Below, one piece after another: positions 59,497 to 64,000 of a stretch of DNA of 64,000 bases. A program made the position numbers and the translations under genes. The stretch covers positions 2,296,001-2,360,000 of the forward strand of contig NC_088300.1 in the NCBI RefSeq assembly GCF_032854445.1, in the 5' to 3' direction. Below the pieces are notes generated by a model. The model worked only from the letters and a program-made list of their open reading frames with translations, was not told the DNA's origin and did not search any database. The first letter of the stretch is position 1; every line of letters starts with the position of its first letter. The stretch comes from Liolophura sinensis. Taxonomy: Eukaryota; Mollusca; Polyplacophora; Chitonida; Chitonidae.

Positions 59497-61859
59497 AACA
59501 CCGGGTATTTGCAACACCCATCGATGTTGTTGCATTGTTGACAATGACAATGTCAATCCAAAACGTCCCCGTACAACAAACTGGCATGAAAACAAGGCTT
59601 GACGCAAGGGACAAAACTCCGGCGGAAATCTACTCTTTCATATTCCAGAGGTGCATATACCGTGCACCATCCCTCAGATAGCTCAGTCGTTTCTTGCATG
59701 CCGCGCTCACCCTGGACTGCCATTGCAATGTGGATCGTATACGTATGATTTATGACGGTATCATCCCGGTAGCCTACACGAATCCCAGGTCCACGCTGGC
59801 TCATTCACTAACGCGTCACTCGTAGTTCCCAATCGGCCGATGGCCAATGGGGACGTGCGTGTGTAACCAGTTCGCCCCAATTCGACTGTGAACAGGTTTG
59901 TCAGCTATATATTGTGAAGAGCGATGGTTTACTGCGGGCACCGCGGTCTGACATACTCCCATAAACCTAACTGCCACCATAAACGTGCACGATAATGTAA
60001 TTCTAAGGTATGGCGTTACGAAGCCAAACGTTACCGGCGTTTCAATGTTACAGGAATGAAGATGGTACGTATTCACCATCCCGTATATATACAATCACAT
60101 ACTGATAACGGGCTGTCATACACATGGGAACTGCGTGTGTCTGCAGTAAATTTCCTTGTCGAGTTTCGAACCTGGAATTCCAACCAGTTGCCGCACATTT
60201 GAGTGATTTGTTTCCTGCAAAAACTCGGGCTAACCGCTGTTTTCATTAAGCTCACAAGGGGCCAACACACGTCATATTCATCATAATGCTGTCTGATATC
60301 AGCTCCAGGTTTCCGCATGATTTATTGCATGACATCGCTTGCCCCCACTGCCTCCTATATGATGATATGGTTCACTACAAAGCTGTAAGTGATTACACAC
60401 GTGATGGATTTATTTCACTGGACATCAATGAATGCTCGAAGATTTTGTACAACTCTATTGACCTTGTTTCCATGAATACCATCAGCTGAAAGCAGCAAAA
60501 GTCTCTAGATTTATTCACGTTTTGAAACTTTAGGTTTACAACTATATTCGTCTCAGTACTTCATCAATTCATCGACGGAAAACTTTTATGACAACAAATG
60601 ACCAATTTAAAACGTGTATGTTGCAGTGTATGTAATTTATATGTTGGTGGAGCTTGTTTTTATCCTGAACAATCTCGGGGGGTTTTTTCTTTTCTTTTCA
60701 TTAGTTTGGTTTCCTGATCGGACATGTTTGTGTACCCCATGACGAGTTTTTCTCTCTCTTCCTATAGACCTCACTGAGAACCGTCTTTTTTGTAGTTCCC
60801 AGGTTTTCTCATGTCGCCTCGCGGATCGAGCAGTCATTAATTTTTGATTACCTTCAGCTCGTCCCATGATTATCCCGACTGGCTCAGTCACTCGACAGTA
60901 TTCTACAGACCGCTTCATGTCCAGGTGATTCGATTTGCTGATCTGTAAAAAACGTAACGAGGTTAGCGTTTGCCCGCGGGACTACAACACAAAATGAAGT
61001 GGCACAAAAGCCTGTGCTGTCCCAACATTTGTTCAACAAATTGTTGTATTTGAATTTCACTTTTTAGCAAGGGTTTAAATTGAGTGAAATTTGTACGCCG
61101 CATACATTAGACAGAGTTGCTCATCGAAATCGAAATAACCCTTGGAAAATTATATACTTAGCCTCCTGGAAGCCAAACGTTTCTAATTACATGTCATTAG
61201 TGTAGATTGAAATAAAACATTACCGAAGAGGCGCGTTATGGTATCAACCAATATATACATATATTATCAAGAAATTCAGCTAAAGAATTTCATGCTAAGA
61301 TTAAGTAAACATTCCTTTTACACTTGTGTCTAATTACCATTGTTCCTATAAATTTCCCATATTATTATGCGTACTGAGGCATTTGTTTTTTTCTTAAATA
61401 ATAGCATGCACTAGTATGTGTAACTGCGGTCATGACACTGGACGGTGAATATCTATTGTAGTTCCCCCAAAGCTACATTTTATTCAGCGTGGAGACAAGT
61501 TATATACGTAAAGTGGGAATGTAAACGTCAACACACGAGCGATAAATTAGCTTCACCTTATTCATTCTTGAAGATGATTTCAAACATAGGCGCATGCGTG
61601 TTCAAAGCATTGTTTTTAAGACTCAGAGCTTTTTAAGTTTGGCACGTTGTGCTGATGTTGTGCCAATGCCTAACGCTTTGAAGGAACAAATAGTTTTGGA
61701 TACTCTTCTGTTCTGGAGATAAAAAGTTAGTGTCTGACAACTGCAATAATATATGTCAGCTGGGTGAGGTTTTATGAGAAGAGTTGTCTCGCTCTCTCGA
61801 ATACTCTCGAGTGTCTTAAATATATTGCATCGGTACCTGATTGGCAAACACATTAAGGG
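59497..61859. other. unique sequence with a ladder of minus-strand ORFs
   Basis: Four minus-strand ORFs of 62-92 codons follow one another between 60318 and 59419 in different frames, none with a recognised domain. 'gatagctcagtcgtttc' at about 59677 is A-box-like without a B box. A 93-codon basic minus ORF (60637-60918) is also unassigned. 61-61.86 kb is AT-rich. A decayed gene cannot be excluded but nothing supports one. Confidence 0.35.
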
Positions 61860-63100
61860 TTAAATGGTGTGTAAGTTGCCCCATCACCGTTAACACGTGG
61901 TGACCCGCTATAATAGGCATCCACACACCTCTTGTCCTCTTAAGTGACTTATTGGCATGTTATTGAACGCTCTTTCTCATCGGATGTCAGAACTGTTTTG
62001 TCCACTTCTCCAGGTAAACACGTCAGAACTTTTCCCAGGCGTAATCGTGTGAGGTTATAATCTAGAGTTCTGTGACTTAATTTTGCCAGCATGTTGTTTA
62101 CCACTTCTTGTTAATGGGTTTGTCATTAATCTACTTTTACATTTGTGTTATTTCACTGTTACTTTTAAATTTCAACATTTAATGTAACATTATACCCTTT
62201 ACAGGACAGCCTTTCAAACAAATTCCGTATAAACTATCTTACTGGAGAAATCGGATTTTGCTTATGACATGTATTCACAGTGGATTAAGAGTCGACTAAA
62301 ATCAGGCCGAAGACTAATAGTGTACAGAGATTGGGATCGACATGGATTAGGCCGATAATTCGCCGATTATTGTATTTGTAATGGCGGAGATTCTCCTCAT
62401 CAATTCAAGTATCAACGCGCTGCTGTTGCATTAGTCGTTACATCCGGAGGACTGGAGAAGGCTTGTGATGGCCGACACTTGACAGACTGATCGACATCTG
62501 TAAGGCTATTGTGTCAATAAGCCCATGTACACATCGATCTCAAGTCTTTCAAAGCGGATCTATCGACCTTTGCCATTTACCCTTCTTTACGCTACACAGT
62601 CCTAGCACGTGACCGATCTTCACGGGACGTTGGTCGATGAGCCTATCAGCATGGTTTCTCCCAAGTGTTTATTAGTGACCGTCGCCGTGTTTAATTCAAT
62701 TCTCTGTTCCGGACACAAAGATTCTTGCCATGGACAAAAGGTGACGAAGAAAATGATATTTTTCAAGCGCCAGTACACTTAACGCATCTTTCAAATGCCT
62801 AGCTGTGATCATCGTGAATCTCATTCAGTCAGGCTATTGTGGCCGCTAACACGGGAATTAACTGATTAATTAAGTTACGCGCTATTTTCTGTGCCCCAAA
62901 GCTTTCCTCGCTCCCGGAGCAGTTCAAGGCGCCCTGATGTCTAATGAAATTGGCAAATCGACGACCAAGTACATTTTTTCGCCGTCTGTCAATCAGCTAA
63001 TGTCACAGCAAATCTTTACAAAAACTCAGTGGAAATGAAACAACATATTTGCGAAGACTACCGTTGGTCAACACGTTAATCCAGACGTCTTTATCCATTT
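61860..63100. promoter_or_regulatory. candidate cis-regulatory region with Pbx-Prep and Hox-Pbx motifs
   Basis: Repeat-free, high-complexity sequence without ORFs. It holds TGATTAAT at 62863-62870 (a Hox-Pbx-type site overlapping a TTAATTAA-like core). It also holds CTGTCAATCA at 62986-62995 (reverse of TGATTGACAG), about 116 bp further on, and 'aatcagctaatgtcacagca' next to it. Such pairing is known from Hox-responsive enhancers in animals. Enhancer activity is inference. Confidence 0.35.
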
Positions 63101-64000
63101 GTACAGGCGGTAACTTGAGCAACACATAAACGCTTATGTTGGTACCATCGATATGAACAGCGAATTGGAGGTTTGAAATTCCTCATTCCATTAGCTTTAT
63201 ACCCAAACATATCTGTTTGGACGGTTAAATGAAAATGACCAGTACATTAAGCAGTGGCGTGGGAAGTTGGTGCAGCAGGGGCCGCTTACCCTGCATATTC
63301 AAAAGTGGAGAAGCCAATGTCTGCCCTCTCCCCCATGCATTTTCAACTCAACCATATTAACAAAAAATTACCAGTGAAAATTAAGTGCTCCCCTCATAGT
63401 GGTGAAATTTGTCAGATCGGATTATAAAATTATCTTTTTTTTATATCTGTCTAAAATTGTTCAAAAAGATCAATGCAGACATTTTAATGTTGATAAAATC
63501 ATTTTATCTCTGGTATTTCAGAATATTAAAATGTCAGTAGAATTGCAAGAAAGTAATTAGAAGGAAGGCTTTTTGATGGTGTTTTTAACCGATGTAATCT
63601 TAAAATCTGGTTCTAGGTTTATAAGTGACGCCATATGTTCATTTATTTTGATCAGTTGATTTTAAAAGCAGTTACTGTACAGGTATAATAAACATTGTTC
63701 AGTTTCACCAAGTGCACTAGCTGCCTGAGTAAGGTATTTTGGTTGCATTTGTGTTGAACAGAATGTAAACACCGGTACATAAAGTTTGGAAGCGATCCAG
63801 TTACTAAATCTGTACCAAGATATGCATGACGTAATCACAACCTTTACCATGCACGGATATCTTCCCGTCTTCTATTCTGCCGTATTAAGAAACGCTCAAA
63901 GAAATGTACGGCTATACGTAAGATCCCACCCCTACTTTTTGATTGCTTCCTATGGGTGACTTTCCAAATCTTGTCTTGTCTTTGTTGTGTCATTGTCTTG
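63101..64000. other. unique non-coding sequence to the right edge
   Basis: AT-rich, no repeat or exon recognised. The last 40 bp hold short 'ttgtcttg' repeats ('cttgtcttgtctttgttgtg'). Confidence 0.4.

Overview
This window looks like animal nuclear DNA, most likely from a mollusc or another lophotrochozoan. The evidence is several copies of a tRNA-derived SINE whose 3' domain reads like the SINE tails common in molluscan genomes (a 'tcctcccaccataatgct' block, a 'gtgaaatattcttgagta' block, 'aaaacaccaatcaa' and an (aaat)n tail), plus one Tc1/mariner-type element remnant. There are no operons, ribosome-binding sites or dense ORFs. No conserved protein-coding exon could be recognised anywhere. 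The window is best read as a gene desert or the inside of a very large intron.

About 30% of the sequence is tandem repeat: roughly twenty separate minisatellite or satellite arrays with unrelated unit sequences. Their periods by eye are 70, 50, 38, 33, 29, 29, 29, 31, 48, 22, 32, 36, 59, 21, 23, 58, 30, 61, 32 and 58 bp. The largest are the 59-bp array (28.7-33.4 kb), the 29-bp array (8.8-11.5 kb), the 48-bp array (18.7-21.2 kb) and the 38-bp array (2.6-4.8 kb). Nearly every long ORF in the window is an artefact of these arrays. The 48-bp array is open in three plus frames and one minus frame, because 48 is a multiple of three and the unit has no stop codon in those frames.

Interspersed elements lie between and inside the arrays. 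They include complete or partial SINEs at 12.76-12.95, 23.25-23.39, 25.10-25.18, 26.33-26.58 (holding a 200-N gap), 38.98-39.24, 41.53-41.93, 48.48-48.60 and 59.43-59.50 kb. A 213-bp internally deleted Tc1/mariner element sits cleanly in the 59-bp satellite. There are also two unnamed dispersed families and a diverged duplicated segment at 34.2-34.8 and 36.3-36.8 kb.

The right half (about 39.5-43, 44.6-47.5, 51.6-57.1 and 61.9-63.1 kb) is high-complexity non-coding sequence with many homeodomain-like AT cores. It contains three exact copies of the Pbx-Prep/Meis decamer TGATTGACAG and a nearby Hox-Pbx-type TGATTAAT. This fits a cis-regulatory landscape around a developmental gene lying outside the window, but that reading is inference. 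No complete, supportable gene is called. The strongest second-look items are the satellite-embedded transposon, a 28-bp perfect inverted repeat at 58.5 kb, the Pbx-Prep motif cluster, the diverged duplication, and the 48-bp array whose variation is concentrated at third codon positions in one frame.
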